A DNA stretch of 64,000 nucleotides from Leifsonia sp. 1010 (GTDB lineage: Bacteria > Actinomycetota > Actinomycetes > Actinomycetales > Microbacteriaceae). The notes beneath the pieces were generated by a model that did not search any database, was not told where the DNA came from, and worked only from the letters and a program-made list of their open reading frames with translations. Made by a program: the position numbers and the translations under genes. The stretch lies in NCBI RefSeq assembly GCF_031455295.1, contig NZ_JAVDSL010000001.1:744001-808000 (forward strand), given 5' to 3'. This document shows, in pieces, positions 26,456-34,661 of this stretch (positions are counted from its first letter, which is position 1; every line of letters starts with the position of its first letter).

Positions 26456-27352
26456 ATGCCAGAGAACCAGTACACCTTCGACAACCCTGTGGACCGCTAC
26501 CCCAGCATCTCCCCCGACGAGGAGCAGGTGCCCGAGCCGGGTCTCGAGAGCGACCTGAGCCCCCGCGCCGACCTGGGCGAGGACAGCTACGTCGGCACCG
26601 GCCGCCTCACCGGCCGAAAGGCGATCGTGACGGGCGGCGACTCCGGGATCGGCGCCGCCACCGCGATCGCGTTCGCGCGCGAGGGCGCGGACGTGGCGCT
26701 CGTCTACCTCCCGGAGGAGGAAGAGGATGCGCAGCGCATCGCCGGCCTCATCCGCGACGCCGGCCGCACGGCCGTCACCATCCCGGGCGACCTCAAGGAG
26801 CGCGCGTTCAGCGACGAGATCGTGAAGCGAGCGCTGGATGAGCTCGGCGGCATCGACATCCTGGTCAACAACGCCGGGAAGCAGATCTCCATGGAGAGCC
26901 TCACGGACATCCCCGACGACCAGTTCGACCACACGATGAAGACCAACGTCTACGCGATGTTCTGGCTGACGCGCGCGGCGCTGCCGCACCTCCCGGCGGG
27001 GGCGACGATCATCAACACCACGTCGATCCAGGCGTACCAGCCGGGCGAGCAGCTCGTGGACTATGCGACGACGAAGGCCGCGATCAACGCCTTCACGAAG
27101 GCTCTCGCGCAGCAGCTCGCGCCGAAGGGCATCCGCGTCAACGCGGTGGCTCCCGGCCCGATCTGGACCCCGCTTCAGGTCAGCAAGGGACAGCCGGCCG
27201 AGGCCATCCCCGAATTCGGGGAGCAGACGCCGCTCGGACGTCCCGGCCAGCCCGCCGAACTCGCCCCCGCGTACGTCTTCCTCGCGTCGCCCGAGTCGAG
27301 CTACGTGATCGGCGAGACGCTCTCCGTGACGGGCGGCATGCCCACTCCGTGA
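26456..27352 (+). CDS. SDR-family oxidoreductase (YghA/general stress type)
   Basis: This 298-residue protein has an N-terminal tail of about 45 residues and then a classical SDR domain: GGDSGIGAATA (cofactor), NNAGKQ, the catalytic serine and YATTKAA (Tyr-x-x-x-Lys) and the PGPIWTP loop. The tail with a TGRLTGRKAIVTGG junction is typical of the YghA/GSP39 group, usually induced by stress. The ATG at 26456 was preferred to a TTG four codons upstream. Confidence 0.9.
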   Translation: MPENQYTFDNPVDRYPSISPDEEQVPEPGLESDLSPRADLGEDSYVGTGRLTGRKAIVTGGDSGIGAATAIAFAREGADVALVYLPEEEEDAQRIAGLIRDAGRTAVTIPGDLKERAFSDEIVKRALDELGGIDILVNNAGKQISMESLTDIPDDQFDHTMKTNVYAMFWLTRAALPHLPAGATIINTTSIQAYQPGEQLVDYATTKAAINAFTKALAQQLAPKGIRVNAVAPGPIWTPLQVSKGQPAEAIPEFGEQTPLGRPGQPAELAPAYVFLASPESSYVIGETLSVTGGMPTP

Positions 27353-27401
27353 CCGGTGCGCCGGGCGGGCCGTCGGCTCGCCCGGCGTCCGCGCGCCTGC
27401 G

Positions 27402-28565
27402 TCAGTGCCAGGCCCAGGGCAGGCGGAGGACGGCAGCGTCGTCCGAGCCGACGATCGCGAGCCGGGTCGCCGTCGCCACGCCGCGCAGCATCCCGGAGCG
27501 CTGGTACGGCACCGGAGCGAGCGCTCCGCCATCGACGACGCAGGCGATGGCGCGGTCGGGGCCGCCCGCCGTCGGGATCGCTTCCGGCGGGATCGCCGCC
27601 GGCACAGCCTCCAGACCGGGAGCAGGCCGCCCGAGCCTCCCGCGCACCAGCGGCCACCCGACCACGAGCAGCGAGACGACGGCGGCGAGGGGATTCCCGG
27701 GCAGCGACAGCACGTGGCGACCGTCGGGCAGACGGGCGAGCAGCAGCGAGCCGCCGGGTCGCAGGTGCACGCCGTCGATCAGGACGCGGGCCTCCAGCCG
27801 CGCGAGCGCGTCGCGTACCGGATCGGCCGGCCCGTGCGCGGTCCCACCGGACGTGATGATCGTCTCGGTGCGCGCCCGGCGGATGGCCGCAGCGACGTCG
27901 GCCGTGCGGTCGAGGGCGCGTGCGGTGGTCGCGCAGCGGGCTCCCACCGCGGCGAGCAGCGACGGCATCATCGGGGTCAGGCTGTCGGTGACGCGCCCAG
28001 GCGTCGGGTCCGACCCGGTCAGCTCGTCCCCGATCGCGACGAACGTGACGAGCGGCGGTGCGGAGACGTCGACCTGCTCGACTCCCGACGCCGCGAGCAG
28101 CCCGAGTGCCGGGGGCGACAGCACAGCGCCGGTGCGCAGCACGACATCGCCCGGCGCGGCCTCCTCGCCCGCCCGACGGATGTGGCTGCCCGGGCCGGGA
28201 GCGGGGTCGGCGTCGATCTGCGGCTCGTCCTCCAGGCGCACCGCGTGCTCCGACCGCACGACCGTCGCCGTTCCGGGAGGAACGGGTGCGCCCGTGGCGA
28301 CCGGTCGCGCCTCGCCGGGCTGCAACGGAAGGGTCGGAGGGATGCTGCCCGCCAGCACCGGGTCGCCTTCGCGCCAGGGTCCGTCGCCCGCGACCGCCCA
28401 GCCGTCCATGGCGGAGTTGTCGAACGGCGGCAGCGGCCGCTCGCAGCGCACATCGGCGGCGAGCGTCAGACCGGCCGCCCGACCCACCGGCACCCGGAGC
28501 ACGCGCGTCGGCGTCTCGCGACCGAGATCGTTCGCGATCGCCCGGGCGTCGCGCCACGCGGTCAC
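27402..28565 (-). CDS. moeA: Molybdopterin molybdotransferase
   Basis: This 387-residue protein inserts molybdate into adenylated molybdopterin. PPFDNSAMDGWAV near residue 50, GDELTGSD, ITSGGTAHGP (normally SGGvSvG) and LPGNPLAAVVSL are the MoeA landmarks. It is the last gene of the molybdoenzyme operon and overlaps mobA by four bases, so it probably serves the oxidoreductase made from the same transcript. Confidence 0.93.
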   Translation of the reverse strand: MTAWRDARAIANDLGRETPTRVLRVPVGRAAGLTLAADVRCERPLPPFDNSAMDGWAVAGDGPWREGDPVLAGSIPPTLPLQPGEARPVATGAPVPPGTATVVRSEHAVRLEDEPQIDADPAPGPGSHIRRAGEEAAPGDVVLRTGAVLSPPALGLLAASGVEQVDVSAPPLVTFVAIGDELTGSDPTPGRVTDSLTPMMPSLLAAVGARCATTARALDRTADVAAAIRRARTETIITSGGTAHGPADPVRDALARLEARVLIDGVHLRPGGSLLLARLPDGRHVLSLPGNPLAAVVSLLVVGWPLVRGRLGRPAPGLEAVPAAIPPEAIPTAGGPDRAIACVVDGGALAPVPYQRSGMLRGVATATRLAIVGSDDAAVLRLPWAWH

Positions 28566-29416
28566 GACGATCGCTTCTCGATCGCCGCGTTGAGCGCTGC
28601 GACGGCCTCCGCGAGCGGCTGGTTGCGACCGACCGCGATGCCGGCGATGAAGGTGGTCAGCGGCGCGGCCGGTCGGGCGATGCCGTGGGCGGCGTCGCGC
28701 GCGAGGTCGAGCACGGCCGCGATGTCGCCCGGTTCGAGCTGGACGCCCACCGCTGCCGCCGCCTCGTCGGCCCAGTCGTCGAGTTCGGACGGTTCCATGC
28801 GTGAGCTCCTCTGTTCGGGCCGTTCCGGCAGGTCGGCGCGGTCGGGCAGGTCTTCGGGCGTGTCGATGTCGGCGTGGATGCGCGCGGGCGCGGGGTGCCG
28901 CCCCTCAATACTGCCGAGAAGGGCCGCCGCAGGCAGTCCGTCGAGCGTGCCCCGCTCCCGGCGCAACTCGGCGACCCGGCGGGCGAGCTCGGCGACCGGC
29001 GCACGTGCGAGAAGCCATTGCGGGCCGCCCGACTCATCCGTGAGCACGCCCGCCTCGATCTCGCGCAGGGCGGCGAGCGCGGCGTCGGGGTCGGCCAGGT
29101 CGGCGGCGACGATCAGCACATCGGCGGATGCGTCGTCGGCCCCGTCCGCGAGTCCGCTGACCAGCGCATCCACCCCCGCCCCGATCGCCGCGCACGGTCC
29201 TCCCCACCGCGGGTTCTCGGAGACCGTGACGTGCACCCCGTCGGGAGTGCCGCCGGCGCCGGCAGCGGACACGAGCACCACCACGTCCGCTCCGGCAGCG
29301 GCGGCGACCGTGCGCTCGAGCAGGGTGCGGCCGTCGATCCTGTGCCGAAGCTTGTCCGAGCCGAATCGGGTAGACCGGCCACCGGCCACGACGATGACGG
29401 CCTCCCGTCGCGTCAC
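28562..29416 (-). CDS. mobA: MobA-like nucleotidyltransferase fused to DUF6457
   Basis: This 284-residue protein has an N-terminal NTP-transferase domain (VVAGGRSTRFGSDKL, residues 10-24) like MobA, which attaches GMP to the molybdenum cofactor. After a linker near residue 205, a helical domain of about 80 residues (MEPSELDDWADEAAAAVGV) matches DUF6457, which is often encoded or fused near MobA in actinobacteria. MobA and its carrier domain are thus made as one chain. It overlaps the genes on both sides by four bases. Confidence 0.88.
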   Translation of the reverse strand: MTRREAVIVVAGGRSTRFGSDKLRHRIDGRTLLERTVAAAAGADVVVLVSAAGAGGTPDGVHVTVSENPRWGGPCAAIGAGVDALVSGLADGADDASADVLIVAADLADPDAALAALREIEAGVLTDESGGPQWLLARAPVAELARRVAELRRERGTLDGLPAAALLGSIEGRHPAPARIHADIDTPEDLPDRADLPERPEQRSSRMEPSELDDWADEAAAAVGVQLEPGDIAAVLDLARDAAHGIARPAAPLTTFIAGIAVGRNQPLAEAVAALNAAIEKRSS

Positions 29417-29949
29417 CGGACGGCTCCGGGCGGACGCTCACCGAGCGCCCAGTTGATGCCCCAGCCGGCGATGATGGTGAACGCGATCGCGGCCGCCATC
29501 GAGAGGATGCCGAGCGGGGTGGCGATGACGCCGAGGCTGACGATCAGCGTCGTGGCGCCGGCCGGTGGATGCTGCAGCTTGAGCGCATGCAGGACGAACG
29601 CGGTGATCGCCACGGAGAGCGCACCGGCGAGCACGTATCCCGTCGACAGGCCGGCGGATGGCGCGGACGGCTTGCCGTTCATCCCGAACAGGAACAGACA
29701 GGCCACCCCGGCGACGAGCGCGACGGCGTGGCCGACCGCAGCGTTCAGCGGACGCGAGGAGGGATGCTCCGGCGCGCCGAAGACGAGCATGACCGTCGGC
29801 CCGAGACTCGGGAACAGCCACGGCGAGCTGAGCACGAGCCCGATGGTACCGGACGCGGCGAGCACGACGAGGGAGAGCACGGCGGTGTACGCACCGGCCC
29901 CCGCCGATCCGGCCCGCTCGGAGACGCGCGAAAGCAGGGACGGCTTCAT
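29413..29949 (-). CDS. HPP-family integral membrane protein
   Basis: This 178-residue protein has four membrane helices and the family motif around LQHPPAGATTLIV, plus FPSLGPTVMLVFGAPEHPSS. HPP proteins have been linked to nitrite transport in plant plastids and cyanobacteria. Here the gene is embedded in a molybdoenzyme operon, overlapping mobA by four bases and following the 153-residue gene by ten. Nitrite or another small anion as cargo is an inference from context. Confidence 0.85.
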   Translation of the reverse strand: MKPSLLSRVSERAGSAGAGAYTAVLSLVVLAASGTIGLVLSSPWLFPSLGPTVMLVFGAPEHPSSRPLNAAVGHAVALVAGVACLFLFGMNGKPSAPSAGLSTGYVLAGALSVAITAFVLHALKLQHPPAGATTLIVSLGVIATPLGILSMAAAIAFTIIAGWGINWALGERPPGAVR

Positions 29950-29959
29950 CGGAGGCTCC

Positions 29960-30421
29960 TCACTTCGCGGCGATCAGCGCCTGCGGCGCCGCCTGCTTCA
30001 TCCGGGTCATCAGCCAGCGCAGCTGCACCGACGTCTCGTGCTCGCATCCGGTGATGACCTCCAGGAGTTCCGCATCCTGGAGCGCCTGCGCCGCCTGTTT
30101 CACCATCGTCCAGGTCACATCGGTGAGGCGGGCCAGCAGGTAGAGGTCTTGCAGGTCGCGGAGAAGGCCGAGCGGGCCGCTCCGGGGCTCCTCGATGGCG
30201 TCGGCGTGCAGGCGCTCCGGCTCGTCGTCGGTGGCCGCGCCGCCGAACCGGGCGATGACCGGGTCGAGCTTCTCCCTGTGGCTCTCGCACTGCTGGGCGA
30301 GCGTCAGGCAGAGGAAGTGGACGTCGGGCTCGTCGCCGTGGGCGTCGGCGACCTGCCGGAACGACGTGGCGAGGGTGGATTCGGACTCGGCGAGCAGGGT
30401 GAGGTAGACGGGCAGCTTCAC
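29960..30421 (-). CDS. Helical partner protein of the molybdoenzyme (unknown function)
   Basis: This 153-residue protein is predicted all-helical, with Glu/His pairs (QQCESHREKL, GCEHETSVQLRWL) that recall ferritin-like bundles, although I cannot place it in a family with confidence. The GTG start at 30421 overlaps the oxidoreductase stop as GTGA, so the two are translationally coupled. A role as chaperone, small subunit or metal/electron carrier of the enzyme is the natural guess. Confidence 0.75.
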   Translation of the reverse strand: MKLPVYLTLLAESESTLATSFRQVADAHGDEPDVHFLCLTLAQQCESHREKLDPVIARFGGAATDDEPERLHADAIEEPRSGPLGLLRDLQDLYLLARLTDVTWTMVKQAAQALQDAELLEVITGCEHETSVQLRWLMTRMKQAAPQALIAAK

Positions 30422-32790
30422 GATGCGTCCTCCGCTCCCTCGAGCCGACGGACCTGCACGGCGGCGGACTTGAAGACCGGCTGCTTGGACACCGGATCCC
30501 ACTCGGTCGCCGTCAGCTCGTTCGCGGCGGTCGGGCGGCGTTCCTCGGCGCCGGGCGGCGCATCCCAGTAGCCGTAGTGGAAGGGAGCGAACACCGTCCC
30601 GGCGCGCGCCTTCCCGATCCGCACCGGCGCGACCAGCCGGCCGCGCCGCGAGACCACCTCGACGAGATCGCCCTCGCCGATGCCGCGCGAGGCCGCATCC
30701 ACCTCCGACAGCTCCACCCAGACGTGCGGTGCCGCGTCGACCAGCTCGGGACTCCGCCCGGTCTTGGTGCGCGTGTGGAAGTGGTACGGGCTCCGCCCGG
30801 TCGTCAGCTGGAGCGGGTACTCGTCGTCGGGGGGCTCGTGCGGTCCGGAGTACGGCGCCGACTTGAGGATCGCGCGCCCGTCGGGCCGCAGCGCCCGGAA
30901 CGCCTCCTCGCCGACCGTCGCGCCGGTCAGCAGGTCGTGACCGAAGCTCTCGCAGTAGTCGGCATGCGACGGGAAGTCGCCGTCGGCGTACAGCCGGGTG
31001 ACGCTCTCGGTCTCGCCCTCACGCCGCGGCCAGCGGATGCCGGACTCCCGCCGCAGGTCGTCGTACGAGATGCCCGTGTAGTCGCAGGGGCGTCCGCGGG
31101 AGCATTCCTGCCAGGCCCGGTACGCATCCTCCGGCCCTTCCCACTCCAGGAGCGGCGCTCCGTCGTTGCGGCGGAAGTCCATGCGCCTGGCGTAGTCGAG
31201 GAAGATGTCGAGGTCGGCGCGTGCCTCGCCCGGCGGCTCGACCGCCTTCTCCGACAGGTGCACGGTGCGGGTCGCGTTGGTGAAGGTGCCCGTCTTCTCA
31301 CCCCAGCCGGCGGCCGGGAGCACGACGTCGGCGAGCTCGGCCGTCTCGGTCAGATACAGGTCTTGCACGACGAGGAACAGATCCGGCTTCGCCAGGATCT
31401 CCCGGATGCGCGGAAGCTGCGGCAGCGACACCGCCGGGTTGGTCGCCGAGACCCAGAGGAACGGGATGGAGCCCTGCTCGACGTACCGGAACAGCTGCAT
31501 CGCATGGGTCGGCGGCGCCCAGTGCGGGATGACGAGCGGGTCGACGCCCCACAGTTCGGCGAGCTGGTTCACGTGCTCCTGGTTCTCCCAGTTGCGGAAC
31601 CCGGGAAGGTCGCCGTCGGCGCCGCACTCGCGGTTGTTCTGCGCGGTCGGCTGCCCGTTCATCTGCAGGATGCCCGCGCCCGGCCGCCCGATCATCCCGC
31701 GCAGCAGATGCAGGTTGTTGACCTGGCACGATGACGCCGTGGCCTGCGGAGCCTGGTAGAACCCCTGCAGCACCGTCGAGAGCACCCGCGGCGATTCGGC
31801 GAAGATGCGGGCAGCCCGGCGGATGTCGTCCGCAGGCACCCCGCAGACCTCGGCCGCACGCTCCGGCGTCCACTCCGCCACCTGACCCGTCAGCTCGTCG
31901 AGGCCGACGGTATGCGCGGCCACGTACTGCTCGTCGATCCAGCCGTTCTCGATGAGCTCGCGTTCGAGCGCGAGGAGGAGGGCGAGGTTCGTGCCCGGGC
32001 GGAGGGCGAGGTGGACCTCGGCCTTCTCGGCCGTCGCCGTCCGTCGGGGGTCCACCACGACGAGCCGCGGCGGGTTGGGTCCGGCGAGCCGGTCGAGGAC
32101 CCGCGCCCAGGTCACCGTCTGCGTCGCCGCCAGGTTGTGCCCCCAGAGGAACATCGCGTCGCACTCGTCGATGTCCTCGTAGCACCCCGGCTGGCCGTCC
32201 GCGCCGAACGTCTCCTTCAGCGAGGATGCCGCCGTCGCCGTGCAGAGCCGGGTGTTGCCGTCCATGTGCGGGGTGCCGATCCCGGCCTTCCCGATCACGG
32301 CGAGCGCGTAGTACTCCTCCAGGAACAGCTGGCCGGAGGTGTAGAAGCCGTGGCTGAGCGGCCCCGCGTCGTCGAGCAACGCGCGGCTGCGGTCGACGAT
32401 CGCCGACATGGCCTCGTCCCACGTCGCCGGCACGAGCTCGCCGTCACGGCGGATGAGCGGATGCGTCAAGCGGTCGCGCCCGCGCATCCCCTCCCAGCTG
32501 GCGTAGAGGCCCTTCGGTCCGAGCCGGCCGTGGTTGATCGGGTCGTCGACCCGGCCGCGGATGCCGACCATCCGTCCGTCCTTGACCGCGATGTCGCATC
32601 CGCACCCGTTGCTGCACAGCACGCAGGCGCTGCGCACCCAGTGGTCGACGTCGTTCTCGGTCAGGCCGTCCTGCAGCATGAGGTCGGCGCGGTCCGGCCA
32701 GCGGCCACCGCGGGCGAAGGGGGTGCGTTCACCCCAGATGTCGTCGATCCGGGAGCGATCCCCGGCGGAAACCGTCGTCGGCTGGTCCAT
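30418..32790 (-). CDS. Molybdopterin oxidoreductase (NasA/formate dehydrogenase-like)
   Basis: This 790-residue enzyme has an N-terminal Fe-S region with Cys56, Cys59 and Cys63 (CVLCSNGC), the molybdenum-binding cysteine in NTRLCTATAA, and a C-terminal cofactor domain (TGRSPYHFHTRTKTGRS). The fourth cluster cysteine expected 28 residues after Cys63 is Gly91 (GRLGPKG); Cys65 is extra. There is no twin-arginine signal, so it is cytoplasmic. The downstream genes supply MobA, MoeA, an HPP membrane protein and a small partner. Nitrate or formate are possible substrates, but neither is proven. Confidence 0.88.
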   Translation of the reverse strand: MDQPTTVSAGDRSRIDDIWGERTPFARGGRWPDRADLMLQDGLTENDVDHWVRSACVLCSNGCGCDIAVKDGRMVGIRGRVDDPINHGRLGPKGLYASWEGMRGRDRLTHPLIRRDGELVPATWDEAMSAIVDRSRALLDDAGPLSHGFYTSGQLFLEEYYALAVIGKAGIGTPHMDGNTRLCTATAASSLKETFGADGQPGCYEDIDECDAMFLWGHNLAATQTVTWARVLDRLAGPNPPRLVVVDPRRTATAEKAEVHLALRPGTNLALLLALERELIENGWIDEQYVAAHTVGLDELTGQVAEWTPERAAEVCGVPADDIRRAARIFAESPRVLSTVLQGFYQAPQATASSCQVNNLHLLRGMIGRPGAGILQMNGQPTAQNNRECGADGDLPGFRNWENQEHVNQLAELWGVDPLVIPHWAPPTHAMQLFRYVEQGSIPFLWVSATNPAVSLPQLPRIREILAKPDLFLVVQDLYLTETAELADVVLPAAGWGEKTGTFTNATRTVHLSEKAVEPPGEARADLDIFLDYARRMDFRRNDGAPLLEWEGPEDAYRAWQECSRGRPCDYTGISYDDLRRESGIRWPRREGETESVTRLYADGDFPSHADYCESFGHDLLTGATVGEEAFRALRPDGRAILKSAPYSGPHEPPDDEYPLQLTTGRSPYHFHTRTKTGRSPELVDAAPHVWVELSEVDAASRGIGEGDLVEVVSRRGRLVAPVRIGKARAGTVFAPFHYGYWDAPPGAEERRPTAANELTATEWDPVSKQPVFKSAAVQVRRLEGAEDAS

Positions 32791-32870
32791 GCAGCCACTG
32801 TCGGCTCACCTGGCCGCGGCTTCAAGCCCCTGCGCACTCGCAACCGTTGTGCGCGGGCACGGCGCGCGGC

Positions 32871-33206
32871 TCAGCGCGCGAGCGGTCGCCCGGTGCGGAA
32901 CGCGTCGACGACATCCCGCGGGATCTGGCCCCTGCTGCCGACCTCGACGCCGTTCTTGCGCGCCCACTCCCGGATGGCCCGGCGCTCGTCCGGCGACGGC
33001 GGGGCGTCCGATGCGGGGGCGTCGTTGCGACCGGCGGCTTCGATCCACTTGGCGAAGTCCGCCCGCAACTGGTCTGCGTGCTCGGAGGACAGGTCGATGA
33101 CGTACTGAACGCCCGCGAGCGAGAACTCGATCGTCTCGCCCTCGCCCTCCGGGATGACGGACTGGTCGAGGTCGTCGATCAACTGGTAGGTGACTCGCTT
33201 GGCCAT
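32871..33206 (-). CDS. lsr2: Lsr2-family nucleoid-associated protein
   Basis: This 111-residue protein has the Lsr2 dimerisation domain (MAKRVTYQLIDDLDQS to about residue 62) and a C-terminal DNA-binding domain (RAIREWARKNGVEVGSRGQ). Lsr2 silences AT-rich and foreign DNA by binding the minor groove through an RGR-type hook. Here the hook reads SRGQIP, so the second arginine is glutamine. The ATG at 33206 begins the conserved MAKR. A 14-bp palindrome lies at 33235-33248 upstream. Confidence 0.93.
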   Translation of the reverse strand: MAKRVTYQLIDDLDQSVIPEGEGETIEFSLAGVQYVIDLSSEHADQLRADFAKWIEAAGRNDAPASDAPPSPDERRAIREWARKNGVEVGSRGQIPRDVVDAFRTGRPLAR

Positions 33207-33234
33207 ATCGGTCCCGCCACTTCGTCGATGGGAT

Positions 33235-33248
33235 GCACCCGCGGGTGC
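33235..33248. promoter_or_regulatory. 14-bp palindrome upstream of lsr2
   Basis: GCACCCGCGGGTGC is a perfect palindrome located 29 bases before the lsr2 ATG. It could be an operator or a short hairpin in the 5' leader. Confidence 0.4.
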
Positions 33249-33280
33249 GCTTGTCGCGAAGCCTACCGGTGAGGCGCGCG

Positions 33281-33817
33281 TCAGCGACGGGCGACGTGCG
33301 CCCTTCGCTGAGCCCGGATCACCAGCGGCAGCACCACCCAGATGACGATGAGCACGACGAAGACGCAGCTCGCCGCGATGATGCCGGCGGGCGGCGCGAG
33401 CAGGAAGTCGACGATGAACAGGACGATGCCCGTGAACAGCAGGGATGCGGCCGCCAGGCAGACGATCAGGATCTTGCTGCCGAGCCCGACCAGCTCCGTC
33501 TTCGCCTTCTGCCGGAAGAGGAGGCGGTGGAGCGCGACCGGCGCGAGGGCGAGGAGCGTCACGATCACCGCGAGGAAGACGAGGACGAGGTAGACCACCA
33601 CGTCGAACGGCGCCAGCTGGGCGAAGCGCTGCTGGAACGGCAGGGTCAGCAGGAACGCGGCGAGGATCTGGGTGCCCGTCTGGAAGACGCGGAACTCCTG
33701 CAGCAGCTCGTTCCAGTTGCGGTCCGCTCGCTGCGCGGATGTCTCGTCGCGCCCGTCGCCGGGATCGACGTCCGCGCCTTCGCCCTCCGGCGCCTCCCAT
33801 ACCTCATCACTGCTCAT
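33281..33817 (-). CDS. DUF6328 membrane protein
   Basis: This 178-residue protein has an acidic N-terminus (about 35 residues), a conserved segment NELLQEFRVFQTGTQILAAFLLTLPF, and four membrane helices. This layout is the DUF6328 family, common in actinobacteria and without known function. Its ATG overlaps the cinA stop as ATGA, so expression is coupled. Confidence 0.85.
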   Translation of the reverse strand: MSSDEVWEAPEGEGADVDPGDGRDETSAQRADRNWNELLQEFRVFQTGTQILAAFLLTLPFQQRFAQLAPFDVVVYLVLVFLAVIVTLLALAPVALHRLLFRQKAKTELVGLGSKILIVCLAAASLLFTGIVLFIVDFLLAPPAGIIAASCVFVVLIVIWVVLPLVIRAQRRAHVARR

Positions 33818-34293
33818 GGTCGCTGCGCCTCCAGGTCTCGCGCGAGAGCCGCCAGCGCCTTGTCGACGGTGGCCTTGACCACCTCTTCGGGGTCGCCGTC
33901 GAGGTGGAGCTCCTCGACCTGCGGTGCGGCCGGCCGGCCGTGGGCGAGGAAGACCGTGCCCGCCTCCTTGCCCTCCTCGGGCCCGGGGCCGCCCGCGCCG
34001 GTGACCGCGGCGACGAGGTCGGCGCTGAGCAGCCTCCCGACGCCCGACGCCATCTGCTCGGCGCACTCGGCCGTGATCACGGGGCCGGGCGTCACTCCGA
34101 GCACGTCGAACTTGACGTGCTCGGAGTAGGCGACGACCCCGCCGGCGAACCAGTCGCCCGCCTGCGGCGACGCGCCGAGGGCCGAGGCGATCGCATCGCT
34201 GGTCAGCGATTCCGCGACCGCGATGGTGACGCCGGCGGAGGAGGCGAGGTCGGCGATCGTCTCGCCGAGGTCGGTGTCGTTCTCCGTCGTCAT
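33814..34293 (-). CDS. cinA: CinA-family NMN amidohydrolase-like protein
   Basis: This 159-residue protein is the stand-alone C-terminal domain of CinA: VAVAESLTSDAIASAL, GGVVAYSEHVKFDVLGV and TGAGGPGPEEGK are the family motifs. The domain deamidates nicotinamide mononucleotide for pyridine nucleotide recycling. It lacks the N-terminal MoeA-like part, as in many actinobacteria. It follows the 39-residue gene by nine bases. Confidence 0.88.
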   Translation of the reverse strand: MTTENDTDLGETIADLASSAGVTIAVAESLTSDAIASALGASPQAGDWFAGGVVAYSEHVKFDVLGVTPGPVITAECAEQMASGVGRLLSADLVAAVTGAGGPGPEEGKEAGTVFLAHGRPAAPQVEELHLDGDPEEVVKATVDKALAALARDLEAQRP

Positions 34294-34302
34294 GCAGGAA
34301 CC

Positions 34303-34422
34303 TTAGCCGTTGTCGCTGTCGCCCTCGTCGCCTTCCGCCTGCGACGGCTTGTCGAGGATCTGCTGCTCCGCCTCGGTGTTCTCGTCGTGGCGGTCGCCTT
34401 CGGTGTTCTGGGGGTCGGACAT
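34303..34422 (-). CDS. 39-residue acidic protein
   Basis: An ATG at 34422 with AAGGAG five bases upstream opens a 39-residue frame starting MSDPQNTEG and ending DEGDSDNG. It is strongly acidic, hydrophilic and probably disordered. It lies between the CDGSH gene (32 bases) and cinA (9 bases) on the same strand. The good ribosome site supports translation. The family is not recognised. Confidence 0.62.
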   Translation of the reverse strand: MSDPQNTEGDRHDENTEAEQQILDKPSQAEGDEGDSDNG

Positions 34423-34454
34423 GTCCGCTCCTTCTCTCGTGTGGTGGGTGGTCT

Positions 34455-34661
34455 TCAGCGGTCGGTGCGGAAGTGCACCGCTTTGTGGCTGCCGTCGCAG
34501 AACGGCTTGATCGTGGAGACGCCGCAGCGGCAGAGCGCGACCGTGCGCCGGTGCTGCTCGATCGGCGTGCCGTCGGGGGTGGTCAGGTCGACGTGGCCGC
34601 GGACGAGCAGGGGGCCGTCCGGGCAGGCGACGATGACCGGCTCCTCGTCGTGGGCGGTCAT
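34455..34661 (-). CDS. CDGSH iron-sulfur domain protein
   Basis: This 68-residue protein contains CRCGVSTIKPFCDGSH at residues 44-59, the complete three-cysteine, one-histidine signature of CDGSH proteins, which bind a labile, redox-active 2Fe-2S cluster. Its ATG overlaps the stop of the iron-enzyme gene as ATGA. The coupling suggests that it delivers electrons or a cluster to that oxidase. Confidence 0.9.
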   Translation of the reverse strand: MTAHDEEPVIVACPDGPLLVRGHVDLTTPDGTPIEQHRRTVALCRCGVSTIKPFCDGSHKAVHFRTDR

